A stretch of DNA of 6,639 nt from Oscillospiraceae bacterium (GTDB lineage: Bacteria > Bacillota > Clostridia > Oscillospirales > Ruminococcaceae). The stretch is taken from assembly GCA_014796735.1 (NCBI GenBank), contig JAAVIG010000159.1, forward strand, positions 1 to 6,639, written 5' to 3'. The translations under genes were made by a program, and so were the position numbers. Numbering within the stretch: the first letter of the stretch is position 1; every line of letters begins with the position of its first letter. The notes under the pieces were generated by a model. It was given only the letters and a program-made list of their open reading frames with translations, was not told the DNA's origin and made no database searches. Shown one piece after another: positions 1 through 5,750 of the stretch.

Positions 1-345
1 ATAGATACATTAAACTGCGGTAAATTGAAAATCCAATCCGGCGTGGGAGCGGTTGACGCTTCGGAAGTAAAATGCGGAGATATTAAGATGGAAAGCGGAG
101 TAGGCAGCTTTAAATTCAGCGGTGAGATCAACGGCGACGCCGAGATAAGCAACGGCTGCGGCGAAATAAAAATGACGGTATACGGAAATTCTTCCGATTA
201 CAGCTTTAATGTTGATTCGGGTATAGGTCAGGTAAAGGTAAACGGAAACACACCCATTCAGACAAGCGGTGGAAAGTACAAGTTTAAGGTCGATACGGGT
301 ATCGGCGAGGTAAGAATTGATTTTGAGGATAAGGAGAGTGAGTGA
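1..345 (+). CDS. DUF4097-type repetitive beta-strand protein, 3' part only
   Basis: The frame is open from base 1 to a TGA at 343-345, so 114 C-terminal residues of a longer protein are visible and the start lies outside the window. The visible part is a chain of short beta-strand units of about 20 residues, each with a small Gly-rich turn followed by alternating polar/hydrophobic residues: SGVGAV, ESGVGSFKFSG, NGCGEIKM, DSGIGQVKVNG, DTGIGEVRIDF. This is the pattern of the DUF4097 'putative adhesin' family, which includes B. subtilis YvlB and the C-terminal part of enterococcal LiaX. The next gene is a PspC protein starting one base after this stop, matching the yvlB-yvlC arrangement, so a role in envelope-stress sensing or response is inferred. 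No catalytic residues are visible. An internal TTG at 25 is not a credible start because the repeat continues upstream of it. Confidence 0.75.
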   Translation: MDTLNCGKLKIQSGVGAVDASEVKCGDIKMESGVGSFKFSGEINGDAEISNGCGEIKMTVYGNSSDYSFNVDSGIGQVKVNGNTPIQTSGGKYKFKVDTGIGEVRIDFEDKESE

Positions 346-346
346 T

Positions 347-547
347 ATGCCTAAGAAATTGTATAAGATAGAGCAGGGAAGAGTATTTTGCGGCGTTTGC
401 GGAGGAATCGCGGAGTATCTTAATTTAGATCACAATATTGTAAGACTGCTGGCGGTTTTGATAAGTGTGTTTACGGCGTGTTTTCCTATGCTTATTGCCT
501 ATATTGTCATGGCGTGTATTCTGCCCTCAAAATCCATGACTTTTTAG
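347..547 (+). CDS. PspC-domain small membrane protein
   Basis: A 66-residue protein. It has a short basic N-terminus (MPKKLYKIEQGRVFCG), then the PspC core with GVCGGIAEYLNLD and IVRLLAVL (about residues 16-38), and one hydrophobic segment (about 33-58) ending in ILPSK, which matches the usual PspC ending near 'P(E/S)'. The length is typical of stand-alone Firmicutes PspC proteins such as YvlC. The ATG at 347 is chosen because AAGGAG at 331-336 lies 10 bases upstream and the family signature begins right after it; an in-frame TTG at 317 would add ten unrelated residues. The gene starts one base after the DUF4097 stop, so the two are almost certainly co-transcribed and translationally coupled. 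PspC domains act at the cytoplasmic membrane in phage-shock/LiaFSR-like responses; the specific partner here is not visible. Confidence 0.88.
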   Translation: MPKKLYKIEQGRVFCGVCGGIAEYLNLDHNIVRLLAVLISVFTACFPMLIAYIVMACILPSKSMTF

Positions 548-601
548 CGGTAAATTGATATTGACGTTTAAAATTACAGCGTTGTTGTAAGAATATTTTA
601 T

Positions 602-653
602 CGGCTTGCCGAAAATCCTGACAAGTGCAGGGTTTTTAACAGGCCGTTTTTTT
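602..653 (+). terminator. Two-tier rho-independent terminator after the PspC gene
   Basis: An outer stem pairs 602-608 (CGGCTTG) with 640-646 (CAGGCCG, one G-U). An inner stem pairs 612-620 (AAAATCCTG) with 628-636 (CAGGGTTTT, one wobble) around a 7-base loop, with a 3x3 internal loop between the stems. Seven T follow at 647-653. Its position 55 bases after the stop fits the end of the DUF4097-pspC unit. The left flank can also form a small CGG-CUUG-CCG hairpin (602-611) that would compete with the outer stem. Confidence 0.8.
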
Positions 654-838
654 CTTCCAAATATCTCAATAAAGCCGACAAAAAAACGTTGTTTTGTGCA
701 ATATCAATAATCGTAATTTTTTGTTATATAAAAACAAGCTTTAAGTTTTAGCTGATTTATCCTAAAAATATAAACATAAATTTCTGAAACAATTTAAAAT
801 ATACAAAACAATAAAAAATAAATTTATCTTTTTCAAAT

Positions 839-867
839 TTGCATTGTACAGGTTTACCGATTACAAT
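839..867 (+). promoter_or_regulatory. Sigma-A-like promoter of the ECF S-component gene
   Basis: TTGCAT (839-844), a 17-base spacer, then TACAAT (862-867, five of six consensus bases). Transcription would start near 874, giving a leader of about 40 bases. The -35 is weak (TTG matched only), but spacing and position are right. Confidence 0.55.
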
Positions 868-914
868 ATAAACAGATGAGATTTATATTATTTTAACCCG
901 AAAGGAAAAACGCA

Positions 915-1721
915 ATGGAACGCACGGCAAATAAGAAAATAATGAAAATAGTTACGGTGGGCTTAATGGCGGCACTGGTTTACGTTGGGAATTACCTGTC
1001 TTTCCCGATACCCAACGGACTTTTAGTTACAAGGATACACCTGGGCAACTCAATGTGTCTTTTGGCGGGACTTTTGTTCTGCGGAAGCACGGGCGGCATT
1101 GCAAGCGGAATAGGCGCTGCCATGTACGACTTGTTCAATCCGGCTTATATCCTTTCCGCGCCCTACACCTTTATTTCCAAATTCGCAATGGGTTTTGCGG
1201 CGGGTAAGCTGAACCGCCGTAACAAAGAAGGGAAAATACCTGTTCTGACCACTGTATTGGCGGCGGTATTCGGACAGCTCGCTTATATAGCTTTGTATCT
1301 TGTCAAATCCTTTTTCACTGTTCTTATTCTCGGTGGCACTGTCGAGGCGGCGTGGATAGCGGTAGGCACAAACGCGGTAACGTCATCGATAAACGCTGTT
1401 TTAGCGGTTGTTATTTCAGTACCTCTTTATATAGCGTTAAGAACGGCTTTGACCAAAACCTCCGTGCGTTCTCTCATAAACGAGCAGGCAGATAGCAAGG
1501 GATATTTCAATCCTGTTACCGTGGGACTTATCGCATTTGCTTTTATCACTGTAACCGTTTACACCCTTAATCTTTCCGCTCAGACAAAGCTTGAAAAACA
1601 ACAGTCGGAGGAAAAGGCGGTTCTGGAGCAACGTATAGAGGATTACGAGAATAAGCTTGACTATTTGTACGAACAGCTTGGTATTGAGAAGCCGCCTGTA
1701 ACGAACATTACAGATAATTAA
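915..1721 (+). CDS. ECF transporter S component with C-terminal coiled-coil tail
   Basis: A 268-residue membrane protein. Residues about 1-180 form a six-segment hydrophobic core like the substrate-binding S component of energy-coupling factor (vitamin) importers. The first helix carries the small-residue GLMAALVYVGNYL pattern, which in this family packs against the EcfT subunit; the stretches RIHLGNSMCLLAGLLF, SGIGAAMYDLFNP and APYTFISKFAMGFAAG are typical of this family's generic, substrate-unassigned members. The protein would use a shared EcfA/A'/T module encoded elsewhere; none is in the window, and the substrate cannot be read from the sequence. Unusually, it continues for about 85 residues with an extra predicted membrane segment (about 200-222) and a charged coiled coil (about 223-256, heptad-like LEKQQSEEKAVLEQRIEDYE). 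ATG at 915 is preceded by AAAGGA (901-906) with 8-base spacing. Single-gene unit. Confidence 0.82.
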   Translation: MERTANKKIMKIVTVGLMAALVYVGNYLSFPIPNGLLVTRIHLGNSMCLLAGLLFCGSTGGIASGIGAAMYDLFNPAYILSAPYTFISKFAMGFAAGKLNRRNKEGKIPVLTTVLAAVFGQLAYIALYLVKSFFTVLILGGTVEAAWIAVGTNAVTSSINAVLAVVISVPLYIALRTALTKTSVRSLINEQADSKGYFNPVTVGLIAFAFITVTVYTLNLSAQTKLEKQQSEEKAVLEQRIEDYENKLDYLYEQLGIEKPPVTNITDN

Positions 1722-1733
1722 ATAATAAGAATT

Positions 1734-1765
1734 GGGGCTGTTGCTTAATTTGCAGCAGCCCCTTT
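1734..1765 (+). terminator. Terminator hairpin after the ECF S-component gene
   Basis: An 11-bp GC-rich stem pairs 1734-1744 (GGGGCTGTTGC) with 1752-1762 (GCAGCAGCCCC, one G-U) around a 7-base loop (1745-1751), 12 bases after the stop codon. Only TTT follows, so the U-tract is short. It lies between convergent genes and may also slow transcription from the minus strand. Confidence 0.65.
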
Positions 1766-1778
1766 AAATGAGGTATAA

Positions 1779-1802
1779 CAAATTTCCGTAAGCCGGAATT
1801 TG
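1779..1802. terminator. Weak inverted repeat, possible minus-strand terminator
   Basis: The arm 1779-1788 (CAAATTTCCG, one bulged T) pairs with 1794-1802 (CGGAATTTG) around a 5-base loop, 34 bases beyond the stop of the minus-strand phosphodiesterase gene. Neither strand has a strong T-run after it, so function as a terminator is uncertain. It is the only hairpin between that stop and the GC-rich hairpin at 1734-1762. Confidence 0.35.
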
Positions 1803-1836
1803 CCGTATAACATAAATTATTCACCAAGGTCAGATC

Positions 1837-4377
1837 TTATTCTATATCCTTGTGAAAATCCGTATTTGAATTAAAATCTCTGAACATATCTTCGTCAACG
1901 GGCTTTGAGTAAAAATAGCCTTGAACCATATCGCAGCTTGTTTCTTTGAGAAAGTGAATCTGATCCACCGTTTCCACACCCTCGCATATGACGGAGATGT
2001 GTAATTGGCTTGCCATGCTGATAATACTTGAAATAATTATCTGATCGTTATTCAGCAGCGTATGGTTGGCAAAGAATTCCTTATCTATCTTCAAAATGTC
2101 AACAGGTAAGCTTTTTAACATGTTAAGCGATGAAAATCCCGATCCGAAATCATCAATGGAAACCATAAAGCCCATTTCCTTCATCTTCTCCATTACGTCA
2201 AGTGCTGCTTTCTGATTTTCAAGGAATACGCTTTCCGTAAGCTCGAATTCAAGCAAATGAGACGGTATGTTGTAGCTTTTTACCAAGCTTTCTATTCTCT
2301 CAATAAACCCCTCTTCCTTTAAGTGAAGCATGGAAACATTGACGGAAATAGGAACAACAGGGAGATCGCTGTCGATACGGCTCTTTATAAAGCGGCAGAC
2401 CTCTTCGTAAACGTAAAAGTCAAGGACGGTTATAAATCCGTTCTTTTCAAGACAAGGGATAAAGTCATTTGGCGGCATCATACTGCCGTCGGGCTTTTTC
2501 CAGCGTATTAACGCTTCGCCGCCTACCAGCTGTGAATTTTCAAGAGCGATCTTAGGTTGATAATACACTACAAATTCGCGGTTGATAAGTCCTTTCATAG
2601 CGTTATTAAGTATTTCTATCTCATGCTTTATATCGTTTCTCATGCTTTCGTGATAGGTAACGCATGTGGTTTCCGTCATGTTTTTTTCGGATTTTGCCGC
2701 AAGAGTCACGTTATCCAGCGCGACGTTTATATCCGTATTTTTATCCGTAAAGGTGTACAAGCCGCATGAGAAAGTAAAGTTAAAACTCGAGTGCTTAAGC
2801 TTTTCGTTGTACGCAAAGGAGCTGGTGACAGACATCGCCTTGTCTTCGAGATTTTCTTTTGGACAGCGTACGAGAGAAACAAACTTATCCGAGAATACAC
2901 GGCAGCTGAATACCGTTTCGTCTTTATTTGGAGCAATCGCCGCCGCAAAGTCCCTCAGCACACGGTCGCCGTTTTCTTCGCCATACTTTTCGTTTATATA
3001 CTTAAAGTTGTTGATGTCATAATAGATCAGCGAAAGATTTTCAGGGTTTTCCTCTATTTGAAGCGTTTCCTCCGCAATATGCTTAAACTTATTGAAGTTT
3101 GGCATGCCTGTCAGCTTGTCATAATTGGTCAGGCGGTCAATGGTTTTGTCCGCGTTCTGAAATTCGCGTATTTTAAACATATAAGAGGAAATGATCCTGC
3201 TTACGGTTTTAAAGATATTTATATCGCGGCTTTCGAAGCTCTTGGCTTCCTTAAAGCTTTCGCAGCAGAAGATTCCGTTAAATTTTCCGTTATTGTTAAG
3301 AGCACAGTAAATCGCGGATTTTGCACAGCCCGACAGGGAAACGGCAAAGGCTTTCAGTATGTCGGGAATATTGCCGTTTGACATATCCTCGGAATAGATT
3401 ACGCCGTTCACGTCAAACAGAGAAATCATCAAATTCCATTTTTTACTGTCTGTTTGCTCAAAGTCTCCTTTTGGCGCATACTCCTCCGATGAACAATAGC
3501 TGTATGTCACGCCCAAGGAATAAGGTTTCTGAGCCTCTTCGATCACACATATCCTATCGAGTCCGAAATGCTTTCCTACTTTGGCAAGCACCGATTTTAT
3601 CGCGTCCTTAGCGTCAACAGCTTTGTCGGCAATGTCAAAAGCGTATTCGGTGATCTCCTTTTCAAAATCACAGTACCGTTCGTTGGCACTTGAAGCATTG
3701 CGCTTATCGTCATCGATATTTACAAGCAGACCCATTACGCTTTCCTCACTGCCTGTTACGGTGGTCTGAGCCTTGATCGAATACAGTGAAAAGCTGCCAC
3801 CGCCGTTTGACAGTCTGAGCTCATAGCTTATATCGCTTTTTCCCTCGTAAATATCGCAGCACATTTTATGGAACAGCTCAGCGTCATCTTTGCAGACAAC
3901 GTTGTTTTCCGTAAAATATTTTTCAAAATCGTTCATACATCCCGTAAAGGCAAATTCGCCGCTGCGGTTAGTATAGAGATACATTTTTTTTGTTTTGAGA
4001 TCATAACGGAAAATGCAGTCCGCCGAAATGGAAGCCGCCACAAGAACGGTATCGGTTTCGAGCGATTTAAAAAGCATAAGGCTGACAGCCGTTTTATCTT
4101 CCGTTTTTCTGTCCACGGCAAAAATTGCATTAAAATACCCGTGAGAATTTTTCAAAACAAGATTAAAGTTTTCGCGTACCGCGGAAATTTCCTTGATCTC
4201 CCTTTCGTACTTATACAATTCCAAAGCGCCTACTAAATTGTCCCCATGAGAATCGGGAACGGAAAAGAACCGATAAACGGATTCGTCGGCATTTAATATA
4301 TCGGTGCCTGTGTCTGTGATGAGTATTTTTACACTACCGATAAATTCGGTGTCGTTATGAAGATACGGCTGTTGCAA
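1837..4377 (-). CDS. Cyclic-di-GMP phosphodiesterase, PAS-PAS-GAF-GGDEF(degenerate)-EAL
   Basis: Counted from the TTG at 4377 (846 aa): two PAS-like sensor regions (about 15-108 and 115-222), a GAF-like domain (about 235-402), a short helical linker, GGDEF (about 417-575) and EAL (about 590-830). There is no membrane segment, so it is cytoplasmic. The GGDEF signature reads FSDKF (495-499), lacking both glycines and the catalytic acidic residue, so cyclase activity is not expected; the domain may bind GTP or act structurally. The EAL domain keeps every known metal and catalytic residue: E621 (GGEAL), N680, E712 and E715 (ELTE), D742-D743 (DDFG), K763, E799 (EGVE) and Q819. It should hydrolyse c-di-GMP to pGpG, with activity tuned by the PAS/GAF sensors; ligands are unknown. 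The reading frame extends to another TTG at 4431 (864 aa, AGGA 7 bases upstream), but GGAGGAGG at 4383-4390, 5 bases from 4377, is much the stronger ribosome binding site. Stop TAA at 1837-1839. Confidence 0.9.
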   Translation of the reverse strand: MQQPYLHNDTEFIGSVKILITDTGTDILNADESVYRFFSVPDSHGDNLVGALELYKYEREIKEISAVRENFNLVLKNSHGYFNAIFAVDRKTEDKTAVSLMLFKSLETDTVLVAASISADCIFRYDLKTKKMYLYTNRSGEFAFTGCMNDFEKYFTENNVVCKDDAELFHKMCCDIYEGKSDISYELRLSNGGGSFSLYSIKAQTTVTGSEESVMGLLVNIDDDKRNASSANERYCDFEKEITEYAFDIADKAVDAKDAIKSVLAKVGKHFGLDRICVIEEAQKPYSLGVTYSYCSSEEYAPKGDFEQTDSKKWNLMISLFDVNGVIYSEDMSNGNIPDILKAFAVSLSGCAKSAIYCALNNNGKFNGIFCCESFKEAKSFESRDINIFKTVSRIISSYMFKIREFQNADKTIDRLTNYDKLTGMPNFNKFKHIAEETLQIEENPENLSLIYYDINNFKYINEKYGEENGDRVLRDFAAAIAPNKDETVFSCRVFSDKFVSLVRCPKENLEDKAMSVTSSFAYNEKLKHSSFNFTFSCGLYTFTDKNTDINVALDNVTLAAKSEKNMTETTCVTYHESMRNDIKHEIEILNNAMKGLINREFVVYYQPKIALENSQLVGGEALIRWKKPDGSMMPPNDFIPCLEKNGFITVLDFYVYEEVCRFIKSRIDSDLPVVPISVNVSMLHLKEEGFIERIESLVKSYNIPSHLLEFELTESVFLENQKAALDVMEKMKEMGFMVSIDDFGSGFSSLNMLKSLPVDILKIDKEFFANHTLLNNDQIIISSIISMASQLHISVICEGVETVDQIHFLKETSCDMVQGYFYSKPVDEDMFRDFNSNTDFHKDIE

Positions 4378-4382
4378 TGGTG

Positions 4383-4390
4383 CCTCCTCC
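4383..4390 (-). promoter_or_regulatory. Strong ribosome binding site deciding the phosphodiesterase start
   Basis: On the minus strand this reads GGAGGAGG, followed by the 5-base spacer CACCA and TTG at 4377-4375. It lies inside the longer possible frame from TTG 4431, whose extra 18 residues (MTTTTTHISGIQAPEEAP) are low-complexity and outside any domain. That supports initiation at 4377. Confidence 0.6.
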
Positions 4391-4559
4391 GGGGCTTGGA
4401 TGCCCGATATGTGGGTTGTAGTTGTTGTCAATGGCGTTTCCTGCCGCTATTGTAAAAAGTCGTAAGAAAAAGCCGAATTTGTGTGTATGTTTTCCTGAAA
4501 TTCCGTATAAAAAAAGAGTTGTTGAAAGTTTATATTTTTATACATTTTTACTAATTATA

Positions 4560-4588
4560 ATTATATACTAAAAAATTCAAAAGGTCAA
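4560..4588 (-). promoter_or_regulatory. Near-consensus sigma-A promoter of the phosphodiesterase gene
   Basis: On the minus strand: TTGACC (4588-4583, five of six), a 17-base spacer, then a perfect TATAAT (4565-4560). Transcription would start near 4553, giving a leader of roughly 120-175 bases depending on the start codon. I see no c-di-GMP riboswitch core (no ACGCACAGGGCAAACC-like segment) in that leader. Confidence 0.75.
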
Positions 4589-4601
4589 GAGCATTTTGTT
4601 T

Positions 4602-4626
4602 TGTCATTTAACAAAGTTACATGACA
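4602..4626. promoter_or_regulatory. 25-bp dyad, candidate operator upstream of the phosphodiesterase promoter
   Basis: The arms are TGTCAT-T-TAAC and GTTA-C-ATGACA around a central AAA: ten of eleven arm positions are complementary (the exception is 4608/4620). The centre is at 4614, about 26 bases upstream of the start of the -35 at 4588. The site is outside the predicted transcript, so it would act as DNA, the usual position for an activator. No regulator is assigned. Confidence 0.4.
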
Positions 4627-4858
4627 GAAAGTATAAAAAAGAACCTTGTTTTTTGTTTACTTTATCTAATTTTAATAAAAAAGGCAAAAATGTAAACGTT
4701 TTCTGAATATGGTAACAAATGATTAAATAAAGATTATTTTGAAAAAAATCGGTGACAATAAATCGATGTGGCAGTTTCAACAAAAATTTGGTATATTTTT
4801 TGATGTTTTAGACAGATTGTTATGTAACCGATATAAGTTAGGACTGTAAAAATTCTTG

Positions 4859-4887
4859 TGGACTTTTAACGGTCAATGTGGTATACT
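4859..4887 (+). promoter_or_regulatory. Extended -10 promoter of trmB
   Basis: TGGACT (4859-4864, four of six), a 17-base spacer, then TATACT (4882-4887) preceded by the extended -10 element TGG (4879-4881). The predicted start near 4894 lies about 40 bases before the ATG at 4934. This promoter overlaps the upstream in-frame TTG at 4856, which argues against that codon as the start. Confidence 0.65.
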
Positions 4888-4933
4888 GTATGTTGATGAA
4901 CGGCTTTATGAAAACAGAAAGGAAACAATAAAA

Positions 4934-5605
4934 ATGCGGATGAGAAAGAAACGCCATTTGGAGGAGCGCTTGGAGCAGTGCGGAGATGTCTGTCTCGGCT
5001 GGCTTCCCGACTATATAGCGGAGCAAAGAGAAAGACCTATAACAGAGCCATTCAATAATGAAAAGGTTTTTGGCAGAGATAATCCTGTACATTTGGAGAT
5101 CGGCTGCGGAAAGGGGCGGTTTATCCAGCAAATGGCGGAGCAAAATCCGGATATAAATTTTATTGCATTGGAGCAGACTGCAAATGTTTTGGTCACCGCT
5201 ATGGAAAGGACTCAAAAAAGCGGAATAAAAAATCTGAAATATTATGCGGGCAAGGCGGAGTATCTGGAGAAGGTCCTTGCTCCCCGATCGGTACAGCGTA
5301 TTTATCTTAACTTCAGCTGTCCCTATCCGAAGGAAAGCTACGCAAAGCATCGTCTTACTCACCCTCTGTTTTTGGAGATATACAGATCTATTCTTACCGA
5401 AGACGGGTACATCAAGCAAAAAACGGATAATCAGCGTCTTTTTGAATTTTCTGTCGAAAATTTTTCCCAGAACGGCTGGTGTTTAAGAAATGTTTCCCTT
5501 GATTTACATAACAGCAAAATAGCGGGGAATATTATGACTGAATACGAGGAACGCTTTACCGGAATGGGTTTGCCAATTTATTATCTGGAAGCCTGTCTGA
5601 GATAA
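4934..5605 (+). CDS. trmB: tRNA (guanine(46)-N7)-methyltransferase TrmB, variant active-site motif
   Basis: A 223-residue class I SAM-dependent methyltransferase expected to methylate N7 of G46 in the variable loop of tRNAs. The basic N-terminus (MRMRKKRH) is followed by SAM motif I LEIGCGKGRF (54-63), the acidic end of strand 2 in FIALEQ (77 onward), IYLNFSCPYPK (123-133), KTDN (163-166) and the C-terminal TEYEERF (202-208) plus IYYLEA ending. Length and motif order fit TrmB throughout. The odd point is the core motif: most TrmB proteins read SDPWPKKRHxKRRLT, here SCPYPKESYAKHRLT, so the Asp, Trp and His positions and one Arg are changed while KTDN and TEYE are kept. ATG 4934 is chosen: AAAGGA (4918-4923) lies 10 bases upstream, while the in-frame TTG at 4856 falls in the promoter and would add 26 unrelated residues. 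No clear terminator follows, so readthrough into the next gene is possible. Confidence 0.9.
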   Translation: MRMRKKRHLEERLEQCGDVCLGWLPDYIAEQRERPITEPFNNEKVFGRDNPVHLEIGCGKGRFIQQMAEQNPDINFIALEQTANVLVTAMERTQKSGIKNLKYYAGKAEYLEKVLAPRSVQRIYLNFSCPYPKESYAKHRLTHPLFLEIYRSILTEDGYIKQKTDNQRLFEFSVENFSQNGWCLRNVSLDLHNSKIAGNIMTEYEERFTGMGLPIYYLEACLR

Positions 5606-5631
5606 AATTTTTCGTTTTTGCAAAATAAGTA

Positions 5632-5660
5632 TTTACTTTTTTTACAATTTGTGGTACAAT
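5632..5660 (+). promoter_or_regulatory. Promoter of the hendecad-repeat gene
   Basis: TTTACT (5632-5637, four of six), a 17-base spacer, then TACAAT (5655-5660) with an extended -10 TGG at 5652-5654. The predicted start near 5667 leaves a leader of about 84 bases containing a small GCGG/CCGC hairpin around 5685-5700, with no recognisable riboswitch. Confidence 0.6.
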
Positions 5661-5750
5661 AATAAAATAATACAACACCAACAGGCGGTAAGTCCGCAAA
5701 GCAAATTTAAAATCTATTTTATTACATTCAAATAAAGAAAGGGTAACACT

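Larger units (their letters stand above)
548..914. other. Intergenic region, 367 bases
   Basis: Very AT-rich. Apart from the terminator at 602-653 and the promoter at 839-867 I see no coding frame with a ribosome binding site and no recognisable riboswitch core. The predicted leader of the ECF gene is only about 40 bases, too short for a classical vitamin riboswitch, so none of the usual riboflavin, thiamine or cobalamin controls is supported here. Confidence 0.5.
4432..4858. other. AT-rich divergent intergenic region, about 430 bases
   Basis: It separates the minus-strand phosphodiesterase gene from trmB. It holds the minus-strand promoter (4560-4588) and the dyad (4602-4626). GTAAC occurs at 4712-4716 and, within the palindrome GTTATGTAAC, at 4824-4828; both echo half of the dyad. 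I see no supported small gene, RNA gene or known riboswitch in about 4630-4858, which is longer than trmB needs. Confidence 0.45.

Noticed and set aside
677..700. ACAAAA ... TTTTGT inverted repeat in the first intergenic region
   Set aside because: A short A/T-only style stem without a conserved neighbour or promoter position; no support as an operator or terminator.
2791..3381. 196-residue plus-strand open frame opposite the phosphodiesterase gene
   Set aside because: The sense strand encodes well-conserved GAF/GGDEF sequence; this frame lacks a ribosome binding site and has no domain-like composition.
4432..4553. c-di-GMP riboswitch in the long leader of the phosphodiesterase gene
   Set aside because: No conserved GEMM core or tetraloop-receptor helices on the minus strand; the leader is mainly A/T-rich and unstructured by eye.
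4655..4697. GTTTAC ... GTAAAC inverted repeat
   Set aside because: Only 6 bp with a 31-base spacer in very AT-rich DNA; expected by chance.
4856..4933. In-frame TTG extension of trmB by 26 residues
   Set aside because: It overlaps the extended -10 promoter (4859-4887), has no ribosome binding site, and the added residues do not resemble TrmB; ATG 4934 has AAAGGA at 10 bases.
4838..5419. 193-residue minus-strand open frame opposite trmB
   Set aside because: Antisense shadow of trmB that also covers its promoter; no start signals.
5661..5750. Possible c-di-GMP-I riboswitch in the leader of the hendecad gene, because it contains CCGCAAAGC
   Set aside because: Only this short string resembles the class; the other conserved core segments and stems are missing and the leader of about 84 bases is too short for the whole aptamer plus an expression platform.
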